A stretch of DNA of 64,000 bases from CAKZQX01 sp034436755 (GCA_034436755.1 DAOTVB010000090.1:3917-67916), one strand, 5' to 3'; numbered from the stretch's first letter, positions 1 through 8,399 are shown. Numbers and translations are program-made. The notes: generated from the sequence alone by a model not told the origin.

Positions 1-483
1 CACCTGCTTTTCACGTGTACTTAGATATTTTTGCGGTGATATCGCCGCCTGCAATGCTGTCTGTTGTCGCTGCATAAGCCGGGTGGTCACGCGCCGGCTC
101 AACCAGCCGGTTTCACCTCGCGCAACACCGCGCACCGCATCGACAATCGATGTTACCGCTTCATCTTTGGTGAGATAGCCGGCTACCCCGAGTTCCAGGA
201 GGCCAAAGATATATTGTGCATCATCGTAGGCGCTGAGTGCCAGAATGCGTGCAGTCACGCCGTATGCCTGCAACTGACGTGTAACTTCGACGCCATTCAT
301 GCCGGGAAGTTCCATGTCCAGTACGATTACATCCGGCTGTAGCAGCACGAGTTCTTCCAGCGCCGTTATGCCATCCCCAATCTCTGCAATGACAACTATA
401 TCGGGCAACTGCTCAAGCAGTTGTCGTATCCCTGTCCGTAACACGGGATGATCATCAACCAGCACGACTCGAATGGTTTGCAT
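1..483 (-). CDS. LuxR/NarL-family response regulator, ComA-like (partial, runs off window start)
   Basis: This is the last gene of the minus-strand operon that begins near 4359; its 3' end lies outside the window. Reading back from the ATG at 483 gives a receiver domain with the acidic pair D10-D11, the phosphoacceptor D56 in VIVLDMELPGMNG and the conserved lysine in GYLTKDEA, then the start of a LuxR-type helix-turn-helix (LSTREKQV) at the window edge. It begins 36 bp after the stop of the histidine kinase, so the two should form a two-component pair. By analogy with ComA it would be the transcriptional output of the peptide-signalling operon. The receiver assignment is secure; the ComA role is inferred from context. 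Confidence 0.93.
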   Translation of the reverse strand, partial: MQTIRVVLVDDHPVLRTGIRQLLEQLPDIVVIAEIGDGITALEELVLLQPDVIVLDMELPGMNGVEVTRQLQAYGVTARILALSAYDDAQYIFGLLELGVAGYLTKDEAVTSIVDAVRGVARGETGWLSRRVTTRLMQRQQTALQAAISPQKYLSTREKQV

Positions 484-519
484 AGTCTCGGCCTCTTCTG
501 TTGCATTGGGTTAGTTATC

Positions 520-3024
520 TCACCAGACGGACGTTTGATCGGGGATTTTTGCGTGTGTTGAAATATTCTCCGCTTCTTGGGCTGCTGCGCGTGGTAATAT
601 GGCCTGCACGACTGTCCCGGCTCCTGGTGCCGAATTTACGATAAAGCGTCCCCCAACCGCTTCCATCCGTTCCGCAGCACCCAGTAATCCCAGATGGCCC
701 TGGCGTGCCAGGTCGATCCAGCGTGCTGGCACCCGGAATCCACACCCATCATCACGCACCTCCAGAACGACTTCCTGATCATCTAAGTGCAGCCGCACCA
801 GCGCCCAGCGTGCCTGTGCGTGGCGGACAGCGTTCTGCAACGCCTCCTGATAGACGCGAAACAGCGCCAGGCGTGTCATGGTTGGTAGTATTTGACCGTC
901 AGACATCAAGTCACAATCAATGTGCAGTGTGGAATGGATCGTTCTCACGCTGTCCAGGTGCGAGCGAATAGCTTTTTCCAGTCCAAAGGGTACCAGTACT
1001 GATGGGCGTAGTTCACCACAGATTGTACGCAAGGTATGGGTGGCATTTTGTAGCGTTGTTTCCACCTGCTGCAATGTCATACACGACACCTGATATCCTG
1101 GTTCACGCTGAAGCGCACCGATGCAAAAACTGATACTATAGATATCCTGCAACGGACCATCATGCAGGTCTTGCGCCAACCGCAACCGCTCTGCTTCACG
1201 ACTCTCAACCAGCCGCTGCTTGACTTCAATCAGTTCGTCGCGCATCTGCTCGACCTGCTGCAATTGATCGCGTAGTCCTGCCACAAGCCACATATTCTCG
1301 GCAGCAACTGCGGCCTGCTGTACCAGCGTTACCAGGATCGCCTGGTCTTCATGCACGAGGAAGTCTCCCCCTCGTCGGTCGCCCAGCACCAGCAGGCCGT
1401 GCAGCTTCCCGTTTCGTACCAGTGGGAGCCAGAGTTGTGCCTGCGACGCTGACAATAGTGTATGCTCTGCCGCTACCAACAAACTGTCGTTTAGAGTCGC
1501 ATAGAGATCGGCCTGTCGATATAGGTTTGGGGTTACCCGCAACATGCAGGCCAATGCCCCATCAGCCGGCAGATGCAACGTGACGAACGAGGTTAACTCT
1601 GTGCCGTAACAACCTTTCCCCACCAGCCATTGCCCATCAGCCCAGAAACAAACAGCGCTGCGAAAATGCATTGCCTGCATTGCGTCTAGCAGTTGACCCA
1701 CCATGTGATCACTATCACGCGTCTGGATTAATTCGGCGCTCACAGCCTGCACAATGCTGCGGTAATCGTACCATCCCCCGTAAAACAGGTAATCAACCCG
1801 ATGCTGCACCCTGCTTCGGATCGGGACAAACAGGACTGCAACCAGGATCGCCAAACCGCTGCCGATAAGGGCATAGTTCCAGAAGGAGAGCAGTGGAAAG
1901 AGATGATTAAGAATGCCATATACCAGAGTATATATCCCTATCCATCCAGCACTAAGTATGCCATATACCACGCTATGGTTAATAAGTCGGTCAATCCATC
2001 CCAGATTATCGTGGAGCACAACATAGGCATAGCTGATGGGCAGGAGCACAAGAAATGGAAAAGTTCCGAAATAACTGATCACTGGTATGCCCCACAGCAA
2101 TTCCGGCAAGAATGACAAACCAAGCATGGGTAGCAGACTGAGCGTCATCCCGACCAGCATTACCCGCAGACGGCGATGATCCGTAACGCTGGTTGCCGTA
2201 CTTGGCCGGTAGAGCAGTCCCAGTGCTCCCAGGAGCATAAGCGCAACCAGTCCCCGCTGCCCGGTACGCACTGCGGGTGGTATAGTATGCACCAGCACGA
2301 ATATGAGCAGTGTCACGCCAATCAGCCCCGCGGTCACGCCATAGATTGCACCCACCAATCGACGCTGCAAACGTTGGGGCAGCGGACGGGGAAAGAGCGT
2401 ATAAAAATGGAACATGACGGCTGCCGAGAGTGGCAACAGGATCGTAAAAGCCATAATGCCGACCGGAACATTGAGCACCGAGAGCAATCCCATCGCCAGC
2501 AGTGTGGCTATGATTTGGCTCATAAGCAGAAAGAGTTGCGCTACCCGCTGCCGCGGATGCAACATCCAGGTGATCAATCCTATCCCCCAGAATACCAGAC
2601 TGATCAGTAGGGGTTCAAGCAGGAACAGGCGTATCCGGCGTGGCGGTGTCGTCAGCCTGAACGCGACAGATAGCGACTCACCCGCCCGAACAACCGTCAA
2701 ATCGACCCGTTCACCCTGCACTTTGCCGAAATAGGGCGCAACTTGTATCTGCCACGGCTGCCCATCAATGGCAACCACCCGATCGCCAACTTGAAGACGA
2801 CTCTGCGCCGTGGGACCGGCAGGGTCAATTGATGTGATGTGGCCGGTCGTAATCCAATCTAGCCCATCATAGGGATGCTCCCAGGCAATGTGGATGGCCC
2901 ACCCGATACTCCCCAGCGTACTCAGGGCAAGCAGGAGTGCTAACAGCATGTCCTGACGCAAGAGACCTGACACTGGCCCACACCTATACGGAGATCTTGT
3001 TCGCTTAGATTTATTCCGGTACAT
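520..3024 (-). CDS. Polytopic PDZ-containing sensor histidine kinase (HisKA_3 type), ComP-like
   Basis: An 834-residue membrane sensor kinase. Order: a first hydrophobic helix (about 26-45), a PDZ-like domain (about 58-126, with LQVGDRVVAIDGQPW), about nine further membrane helices to about residue 400, a GAF-like region (about 430-590), a coiled coil, a HisKA_3 dimerisation motif with His621 in AQDLHDGPLQ, and a HATPase_c domain (DDGCGF; GHLGLLGAAERME). An extracytoplasmic PDZ-like domain followed by many helices and a NarL-type kinase core is the plan I recall for Bacillus ComP. The gene starts 9 bp after the isoprenoid synthase-like gene and is followed by a LuxR regulator. Kinase function is certain by family; the ligand (a prenylated peptide) is inference. 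Confidence 0.92.
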   Translation of the reverse strand: MYRNKSKRTRSPYRCGPVSGLLRQDMLLALLLALSTLGSIGWAIHIAWEHPYDGLDWITTGHITSIDPAGPTAQSRLQVGDRVVAIDGQPWQIQVAPYFGKVQGERVDLTVVRAGESLSVAFRLTTPPRRIRLFLLEPLLISLVFWGIGLITWMLHPRQRVAQLFLLMSQIIATLLAMGLLSVLNVPVGIMAFTILLPLSAAVMFHFYTLFPRPLPQRLQRRLVGAIYGVTAGLIGVTLLIFVLVHTIPPAVRTGQRGLVALMLLGALGLLYRPSTATSVTDHRRLRVMLVGMTLSLLPMLGLSFLPELLWGIPVISYFGTFPFLVLLPISYAYVVLHDNLGWIDRLINHSVVYGILSAGWIGIYTLVYGILNHLFPLLSFWNYALIGSGLAILVAVLFVPIRSRVQHRVDYLFYGGWYDYRSIVQAVSAELIQTRDSDHMVGQLLDAMQAMHFRSAVCFWADGQWLVGKGCYGTELTSFVTLHLPADGALACMLRVTPNLYRQADLYATLNDSLLVAAEHTLLSASQAQLWLPLVRNGKLHGLLVLGDRRGGDFLVHEDQAILVTLVQQAAVAAENMWLVAGLRDQLQQVEQMRDELIEVKQRLVESREAERLRLAQDLHDGPLQDIYSISFCIGALQREPGYQVSCMTLQQVETTLQNATHTLRTICGELRPSVLVPFGLEKAIRSHLDSVRTIHSTLHIDCDLMSDGQILPTMTRLALFRVYQEALQNAVRHAQARWALVRLHLDDQEVVLEVRDDGCGFRVPARWIDLARQGHLGLLGAAERMEAVGGRFIVNSAPGAGTVVQAILPRAAAQEAENISTHAKIPDQTSVW

Positions 3025-3033
3025 AGGCCCATG

Positions 3034-4008
3034 TTAGCGCAATCCCGGCAGGTGTGCAACCCATTGATGCAAGGGGGCAATTTGTGCCGGCGCACCAGTG
3101 ACCGCCGCTAATGCTGCCGATGCCCGTTGATGATGGCGAGTAAACTCGATCTGTATATACAATCCGGCGCCGAGTGCGTTAATCAAGCTACGTGCCTGTG
3201 CTTCAGCATCGCGGTCATGTGGAGCCTGCAAGAGAAGTTGTTCCAGTCGGGCCCGTTCAGCGGGTGACGCAACTGCCAGCGTATAGCAGATTGGGGCCGT
3301 GCGCTGGCCCTGGGCCAGATCACCGCATCCGGCAGAGGCCCGGAGCCCGGCCCAATCGTTTGCAAGCTGAACCAGAATTCCTATATGATGACCCAGGGTA
3401 GTATATACCTGGAGATCGGCATCTGGAAGGCCGGCACACACGGCTCCGGCGCGTGCCGCGAATGCAAAAAAGGCTCCCGATTTGGCCTCCATGATCGCGG
3501 TATAGGTCGCAAGGTCACGGTCAGTCTGTCGCTCCAGATCCCAGTGCTGACCACCGGCCATGCGGAAGAGGGTATTCATGAAATCATCTACCAGGTTCGT
3601 CCGTTGCTCCAGGGGCAGTCTGGACAGCGCCAGTTGCGCCAGGGCGATGAACCCTGTTGCAAGATTAATAACACGTGGTGGATCGGTCAAAGAAGAAGAG
3701 ATCCGTGCGACATCCCCATCTTCGACTTCATCAAGCAGGTGTGTGGCGATATGCAATGCTCGCCAGGCTGCCGCAACAGGTACTGCGTCGGCAGGCATGC
3801 CACCAGCAGCCTGGCAGGCCAGCAGTGGTAAGGCGGTAAAGGCAAACCCGGTGCGTTCAGATGCCTGCGCTGTGTGGATGACGTGTTTAATGTTATCGAT
3901 ATAGTCAGCAGCAGCGCCCGACTCTGCTGCGAGGAATGCCAGGAGCGTATAGACTTCGTCGAGCAGTGCTGCTGTGCATTGTGTCACTGTATAGGTTGAT
4001 GCCTGCAT
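3034..4008 (-). CDS. Class 1 isoprenoid synthase-like protein, ComQ-like peptide prenyltransferase candidate
   Basis: A 324-residue all-helical protein of the trans-isoprenyl diphosphate synthase fold. Visible signatures are an aspartate-rich motif (HLLDEVED, D93/E94/D97), the KSG lysine motif (K176), GQHWDLE (Q154/D157) and a second ND motif (QLANDWAG, N217/D218). The first motif is DExxD rather than the usual DDxxD, and the second lacks a clear DDxxD. That divergence is expected for ComQ-type enzymes, which prenylate a peptide tryptophan instead of extending isoprenoids. It lies 21 bp downstream of a small peptide ORF and 9 bp upstream of a PDZ histidine kinase, which is the main reason to prefer ComQ over a housekeeping prenyl synthase. 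A terpenoid-pathway enzyme remains the alternative. Confidence 0.85.
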   Translation of the reverse strand: MQASTYTVTQCTAALLDEVYTLLAFLAAESGAAADYIDNIKHVIHTAQASERTGFAFTALPLLACQAAGGMPADAVPVAAAWRALHIATHLLDEVEDGDVARISSSLTDPPRVINLATGFIALAQLALSRLPLEQRTNLVDDFMNTLFRMAGGQHWDLERQTDRDLATYTAIMEAKSGAFFAFAARAGAVCAGLPDADLQVYTTLGHHIGILVQLANDWAGLRASAGCGDLAQGQRTAPICYTLAVASPAERARLEQLLLQAPHDRDAEAQARSLINALGAGLYIQIEFTRHHQRASAALAAVTGAPAQIAPLHQWVAHLPGLR

Positions 4009-4029
4009 AATTAGCGTCGTACTTGTGGA

Positions 4030-4359
4030 TTATTGTTCCTGATCCGGCATGTCTGGCAGCAATTGCCGGGAGGAACGATTACCCACACCAGCCTGCATGT
4101 TCGGCTCTTCGATTGACTCAAACAGTACAGCACTGGCAAGCGAAGAACCACTCCCCCAGGTGGAGTCTTCCTGTCCTACTGTCGAGCAGTCAGGCCACGG
4201 GTGGTTGGGTAACACCATGCGCAACTCGTCCCATTCTGCATCACTCAGGGTGATACCGTACCGGGTGACAGCGGTTCGGTCGCCGGCCTGAATCTCGGTA
4301 TACAATGAAGGGTGCGTCGCCAGACGATGAATAAGCTGAAGCAGTGAAGTAGACAGCAT
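4030..4359 (-). CDS. Candidate ComX-like pheromone precursor peptide
   Basis: A 109-residue ORF opening the operon. The N-terminal about 50 residues read like a ComX leader: L-I--L---P at residues 9-17, an IQAGD-type stretch, then YGITLSDAEWDEL. Compare B. subtilis ComX, which has DLINYF-LNYPEAL followed by IGFDVQETE. The C-terminal part carries Trp55 (HPWPD) and Trp68 (STWGSG); the latter has the Trp-Gly dyad found in ComX-168 (QWGD). It is about twice the usual ComX length, with about 40 residues after Trp68, so either extra processing occurs or a different Trp is used. Assignment rests on leader resemblance, tryptophans and adjacency to an isoprenoid synthase, a PDZ kinase and a LuxR regulator. 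It could be another kind of modified peptide precursor. Confidence 0.6.
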   Translation of the reverse strand: MLSTSLLQLIHRLATHPSLYTEIQAGDRTAVTRYGITLSDAEWDELRMVLPNHPWPDCSTVGQEDSTWGSGSSLASAVLFESIEEPNMQAGVGNRSSRQLLPDMPDQEQ

Positions 4360-4660
4360 AATTTCTCCCCTTTCTTTGTGTAGAGAGCATTATTCTGACT
4401 ATCGAGATCTACGATCCGGATACAAACACCAATGGATATCCGACGCGAACTGCTGATGGTTAACACAGCGCGCTGATCTGGCAGTTTTCCGGACGGAGGG
4501 GGAGTGCGGATGTGGATGGACTATCTGGAAATGCCTGGTATATATATTACACGTTTATCGCATGCTGGTCATAGGTGAAAGTCATATTTGGAACAATGAC
4601 TTTTGTCCTATGATGGTGAACATGCAGAGATGTGTAAGTGGAGACATAGGTCAGCAACAC
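4360..4660. other. Gene-free leader between tRNA terminator and comX-like gene
   Basis: About 300 bp without a plausible gene. It holds the dyad at 4569-4613, the -10-like TAATAT at 4544-4549 (minus) and about 180 bp that would form an untranslated leader before the ATG at 4359. The minus strand just upstream of that ATG is rich in A/G (reverse complement of atttctcccctttc), giving a GAAAGGGGAGAAAT ribosome-binding site. Confidence 0.5.
4569..4613 (-). promoter_or_regulatory. Large dyad upstream of the comXQPA-like operon (candidate operator)
   Basis: Nested inverted repeats TCATAGG..CCTATGA (4569-4575 / 4607-4613) and AAAGTCAT..ATGACTTT (4578-4585 / 4596-4603) centre on a 10-nt spacer. A minus-strand -10-like TAATAT lies at 4544-4549, so a -35 at 17-bp spacing (4567-4572) would overlap the left arm. 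This is the position expected for a response-regulator activator site such as a ComA box. The dyad is seen directly; its function is inferred. Confidence 0.45.
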
Positions 4661-4696
4661 AAAATTGCCACGGAGAGAAATCTCCGTGGCAATTTT
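4661..4696. terminator. Bidirectional intrinsic terminator
   Basis: A 16-bp perfect stem (4661-4676 with 4681-4696) starts with four A and ends with a T run around a GAAA loop. It lies 15 bp beyond the 3' end of the minus-strand tRNA-Thr and insulates it from the comX-like operon. The T tract on both strands makes it usable in either direction. Confidence 0.85.
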
Positions 4697-4711
4697 TCGC
4701 GCTTCCGGTTG

Positions 4712-4787
4712 TGGAGCCAACGCGGGGACTCGAACCCCGGGCCTGCTGTTTACGAAACAGCTGCTCTACCAACTGAGCTACGTTGGC
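4712..4787 (-). tRNA. tRNA-Thr (anticodon CGT)
   Basis: A complete 76-nt cloverleaf read on the minus strand. The acceptor arm GCCAACG (4787-4781) pairs with CGTTGGC, followed by discriminator T and an encoded CCA (4714-4712). The D arm is GCTC..GAGC, the anticodon stem GCTGT/ACAGC encloses TTCGTAA with anticodon CGT, and the T arm is CCGGGGTTCGAGTCCCCG. It decodes ACG. No other tRNA is adjacent. Confidence 0.96.
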
Positions 4788-4960
4788 CTGGTTAGCGTGC
4801 GTGTCACCACACAGTGTATGATTCTAGCCGAAAGCCGCGCCGCTGTCAAATCCACACATCAGAACGTTGAAACGTTGAAACGTGCAACGTTATCAGGTAT
4901 TGCAATAGATTGCACAGCCTTTTCCGCCGCGTATCCCATGTTGTAGTAATGGCGCTGTGC

Positions 4961-4966
4961 TATAAT
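4961..4966 (+). promoter_or_regulatory. Sigma70-type -10 box for lon
   Basis: A perfect TATAAT lies 54 bp before the chosen lon start (5020). No good -35 is visible at 16-18 bp. No CIRCE element was recognised in this interval. Confidence 0.5.
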
Positions 4967-5019
4967 TGCCCTGGATAAGAACAGACCTTTGGATTGTTCG
5001 CAGTTGTAGGATGATTTTG

Positions 5020-7476
5020 ATGCCAGACGATACGACCTTCCTCTTTGACCTGCCGGCGAATCGGAGCACGCTCCTGAATGATCAGCAGACCGAGCGTGAC
5101 CTGCCGGTGCTGCCATTGATCAATACCGTGCTGTTTCCGCGCATGATGGCCCCGCTCTTCGTTGGCCGCGAGCGCTCGATTGCCGCTATCGAAGAGGCGA
5201 TGGCAAAAGACCGGGTGGTGCTGGCGGTTGCCCAGCGCGAACCCGATACGGAAGATGTCGGCCTGAACGATCTGTACACCGTGGGTGTCGAAGCGGTGGT
5301 TCAGCGTGTGCTAAAGATGCCCGACGGTACGACCAGCATTGTGGTGCAGGGCCAGCGCCGGATGCGGGTGCAGGAGCAGACCCAGGAACTGCCGTTTCTG
5401 CGCGTGCGGGCGGTCCCGCTCTATGGCGAGGAAGAGCGCACCCTGGCAGTCGAGGCGATGATGCGTGCGGTGCTCTCGCTCTTCGAGAAGGTGGTGAAGC
5501 TCAGTCGCATGCTGCCCGACGACTCCTACATTATGGCGATGAATGCCGATGAGCCGGGCTGGCTGGCCGACCTGATCGCCTCTACGTTGCCGCTGGATGT
5601 CTCGCACCGCCAGGAGATCCTGGAAACGCTTGACCCGGAGGAGCGGCTGCGCCGTCTGAGCATTATGCTCTCGCAGGAGTTGGATGTGCTGGAACTGGAG
5701 AGCCGCATCCAGAACCAGGTGCAGAAGGAAGTGGATCGCTCCCAGCGCGAGTTCTTCCTGCGCGAGCAACTCAAGGCCATTCAGCGCGAACTGGGCCAGG
5801 ATGACCCGGTCCAGCGCGATATGCTGGAACTGCGCGAGCGGATCGGTAACAGCGGGATGCCGGAGCATGCCCGCTCCCGGGCGATGGACGAGATGGACCG
5901 ACTGGAGATTATGTCGCCTGCCGCGCCGGAGTATGCCGTTATCCGCACCTATATCGACTGGATGCTGGATCTGCCCTGGACGGAAGCCACCGAAGATAAC
6001 GAGGATCTACGTGCCGCTGCCCGCACGCTGGATCGCAACCACTATGGCCTGCCCCGGATCAAGGAGCGCATCCTGGAGTTTATGGCCGTGCGTCAGCTTG
6101 CTGGTGCTAACCATAAGTCACCGATTATCTGCTTTATCGGGCCGCCAGGTGTGGGCAAGACCAGCCTGGGTCGCAGTATCGCCGAGGCGCTGGGACGCAA
6201 GTTCGTGCGGCTCTCGCTGGGTGGCGTGCATGACGAGGCCGAGATTCGCGGGCATCGCCGGACCTACATCGGCGCGCTGCCCGGGCGGATTATCCAGAAG
6301 ATGAAAGAAGCCGGCAGCATCAACCCGGTCTTTATGCTGGATGAGGTAGACAAGCTGGGGCGTGATTTCCGGGGCGATCCGGCGGCGGCGCTGCTGGAGG
6401 TGCTCGACCCGGAGCAGAACAACACCTTTAGCGATCACTACCTGGATGTGCCCTACGATCTGAGCAAGGTGTTGTTTATCACCACGGCAAACCTGCTTGA
6501 CCCGATCCCCGAGGCGCTGCTGGACCGGATGGAGGTGATTGAACTTCCCGGATATATCGAGGAAGACAAGCTGCAGATTGCGCGCCAGTTCCTCTTGCCC
6601 AAGCAGTTTGAGGCCAATGGCCTGCCGCCGGGCGTGCTGCGCTTCAGCGATGCCGCGCTACGCGAGTTGATCCGCACCTACACCTACGAGGCCGGGGTGC
6701 GTAACCTGGAGCGCGAGATCGGCTCAGTCTGCCGCAAGACCGCCCGCCGGATTGCTGAGCAACGCCCCTATGCGCGCCTGGTCAAGCCTTCGCTGCTGCT
6801 GAAATATCTGGGAGCGCCCCGGTTTAGCTATGGGCTGGCCGAGGAGCGGGATGAAGTCGGCGTGGCGACTGGCATGGCCTGGACCAGCAACGGCGGCGAT
6901 ACAATGCCGGTTGAGGTCAATATTATGGAGGGTAAGGGCAACCTGACTCTGACCGGGCAACTGGGTGATGTGATGCAGGAGTCGGCCCAGGCAGCGCTCT
7001 CCTATGCGCGCACGCACGCCCGGGCGCTGGGGATTGATGTCAAGCGGTTTGAGAAGATCGATATCCATGTGCATGTGCCCGAGGGTGCGGTGCCCAAAGA
7101 TGGACCATCGGCGGGGGTTACGCTGGCAACGGCGCTGATCTCCGCGCTGATAGGCCGACCTGTGCGGCGTGATGTGGCGATGAGTGGCGAAATTACGTTG
7201 CGCGGGCGGGTGCTGCCCATCGGCGGCGTGAAGGAGAAAGTGTTGGGTGCGTATCGGGCCGGGGTACGTACGATCATTCTCCCCAACAAAAATGAGCGGG
7301 ATACCGCTGAGATCCCGCCCCATGTCAAACGTAAACTGACCTGGATCTATGTCGATCATATGGACCAGGTGCTGGTTGAAGCGCTCTGCCCCGCACCCGA
7401 CCGGAAGAATACCCACAAGAAGGAAAAACCATCCGACCTGCCCCCGGACTCCGACACAGTTGCAACCAGCGCCTGA
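5020..7476 (+). CDS. lon: ATP-dependent protease Lon
   Basis: An 818-residue LonA protease that degrades misfolded and regulatory proteins in the cytoplasm. The N-terminal LAN domain starts at LPVLPLINTVLFP. The AAA+ module has Walker A GPPGVGKT (about 374-381) and Walker B VFMLDEVDK. The Ser/Lys protease domain has Ser697 in PKDGPSAG and Lys740 in GVKEKVLG, a 43-residue separation as in E. coli (679/722). The ATG at 5020 is preferred because GTAGG lies 9 bp upstream; ATG 5011 and TTG 4966 are in frame, but TTG 4966 overlaps the -10 box. Its stop codon sits in the loop of a terminator hairpin shared with the convergent gene. Housekeeping and intact. Confidence 0.97.
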   Translation: MPDDTTFLFDLPANRSTLLNDQQTERDLPVLPLINTVLFPRMMAPLFVGRERSIAAIEEAMAKDRVVLAVAQREPDTEDVGLNDLYTVGVEAVVQRVLKMPDGTTSIVVQGQRRMRVQEQTQELPFLRVRAVPLYGEEERTLAVEAMMRAVLSLFEKVVKLSRMLPDDSYIMAMNADEPGWLADLIASTLPLDVSHRQEILETLDPEERLRRLSIMLSQELDVLELESRIQNQVQKEVDRSQREFFLREQLKAIQRELGQDDPVQRDMLELRERIGNSGMPEHARSRAMDEMDRLEIMSPAAPEYAVIRTYIDWMLDLPWTEATEDNEDLRAAARTLDRNHYGLPRIKERILEFMAVRQLAGANHKSPIICFIGPPGVGKTSLGRSIAEALGRKFVRLSLGGVHDEAEIRGHRRTYIGALPGRIIQKMKEAGSINPVFMLDEVDKLGRDFRGDPAAALLEVLDPEQNNTFSDHYLDVPYDLSKVLFITTANLLDPIPEALLDRMEVIELPGYIEEDKLQIARQFLLPKQFEANGLPPGVLRFSDAALRELIRTYTYEAGVRNLEREIGSVCRKTARRIAEQRPYARLVKPSLLLKYLGAPRFSYGLAEERDEVGVATGMAWTSNGGDTMPVEVNIMEGKGNLTLTGQLGDVMQESAQAALSYARTHARALGIDVKRFEKIDIHVHVPEGAVPKDGPSAGVTLATALISALIGRPVRRDVAMSGEITLRGRVLPIGGVKEKVLGAYRAGVRTIILPNKNERDTAEIPPHVKRKLTWIYVDHMDQVLVEALCPAPDRKNTHKKEKPSDLPPDSDTVATSA

Positions 7477-7494
7477 TCATGGCGCTGGTTGCAA
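7460..7494. terminator. Shared convergent terminator-like hairpin formed from the two coding ends
   Basis: A 14-bp perfect inverted repeat (7460-7473 with 7481-7494) surrounds the 7-nt TGATCAT. The TGA in the loop is the lon stop, and its complement is the stop of the opposite SH3 gene. Each arm therefore encodes the last residues of one of the proteins. No T tract follows, so termination efficiency is uncertain. Confidence 0.6.
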
Positions 7495-8154
7495 CCACTC
7501 TGCCGCGACCCATCCCTCCTGACCGCTGGGCGCGCGCACATGCCGCCAGACATAGTTAGGGCCAGGGTTCTCGTCGCCGATCTGCTCAACATTTGTGCCC
7601 TCGGGCAGCGTCTCCAGAACAACCGCGTTAGGATCAGGCTCCGAGCGCAGGAACAACCCCTGCCCGGCCGTACCACTGACCATAAAGCCATCCGGCGTGG
7701 GGGGTGCAGTTGGGGGGGCAGTCGGCGGCACCGCCAGCGGATCGGCATCCGTCGCGCCGTCTGTGTTGCCGGCCACATCGGCCCCACCCCCGGAAAGTAA
7801 TTCCCCATTGTTGCTAATGCTCTGGGCGCTGCGGTTATTCCAGAGCAGCAGGCTCAACAGAAACACAAAGAGCACAGCGGCGGCGGCAATAAAGCGCCAG
7901 CCCCCCTGCTGCAGCCAGAGCGGGATCTCCTGTACGGAAGTTGGCACCAGGTTCGGCGCGCGGGATCGCCGCCGCGGATTGCGGGTCGAGTGCGTGCGTG
8001 TATGTCGTCGCCAGCCAGGATTGTAGGGCTCCTGTTCGCTCCAGTCGGCGTTAATCGTTGGGATCTCATCACTGTCGGGGTCATCATCTCTGGGCATATC
8101 TTCCAACGTCCCCCGTGAACGCCACCGATGTGGCTGCTCATCGAAATCGCTCAT
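7477..8154 (-). CDS. Single-pass membrane protein with C-terminal SH3b domain
   Basis: A 225-residue protein starting at ATG 8154, with a strong GGAG site just upstream (reverse complement of gactcctttc). In-frame codons upstream to 8268 are not needed. Residues 1-90 are polar and cytoplasmic with an Arg-rich stretch. A membrane helix (WRFIAAAAVLFVFLLSLLLW) follows, then a Pro/Thr-rich linker (PPTAPPTAPPT) and an SH3b domain (GLFLRSEPDPNAVVLETLPEGTNVEQIG...WVAAEWLQP) presumed outside the membrane. SH3b domains usually bind the cell wall or peptides. It is convergent with lon, with zero intervening bases. Exact function unknown. Confidence 0.85.
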   Translation of the reverse strand: MSDFDEQPHRWRSRGTLEDMPRDDDPDSDEIPTINADWSEQEPYNPGWRRHTRTHSTRNPRRRSRAPNLVPTSVQEIPLWLQQGGWRFIAAAAVLFVFLLSLLLWNNRSAQSISNNGELLSGGGADVAGNTDGATDADPLAVPPTAPPTAPPTPDGFMVSGTAGQGLFLRSEPDPNAVVLETLPEGTNVEQIGDENPGPNYVWRHVRAPSGQEGWVAAEWLQPAP

Positions 8155-8270
8155 GCGTGACTCCTTTCTCGCGTGTGTGCCTCTATGATAGCACATTCTC
8201 TTGCATTCTTTCAAAATATGTGCAGCATACCTGACATGCATTACCCAGTCACTGACCCAAAAGAGCATTG

Positions 8271-8399
8271 CGCCTCCGGCAGGGTGGTACCGGACATCCT
8301 TATTTTTGGAAAAAAGATAAAAGAAGTATCATGCTGCCGCAGGCGAAGCCGGCCTTCATTGGGCGCAAACGCCCAGTTTGATCACCCACCGCGTAACTC
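8271..8399 (+). repeat. Palindromic-unit family copy A (left-truncated)
   Basis: The right half of the family repeat: CGCCTCCGGCAGGG, a decayed core without a clean palindrome, ATGCTGCCGCAGGCGAA, and the conserved right end ACCGCGTAACTC. The left end is missing. It fills the otherwise gene-free 8155-8546 interval upstream of the radical SAM gene. Confidence 0.8.

Noticed and set aside
4562..4795. Plus-strand frames over the tRNA-Thr region (4562-4795 and 4665-4946)
   Set aside because: They run antisense through a complete tRNA and its terminator.
5311..5868. Long antisense frames inside lon, uup, ald and the GGDEF gene (up to 375 codons)
   Set aside because: They are shadows of high-GC coding sequence with no start signals and no domain resemblance.
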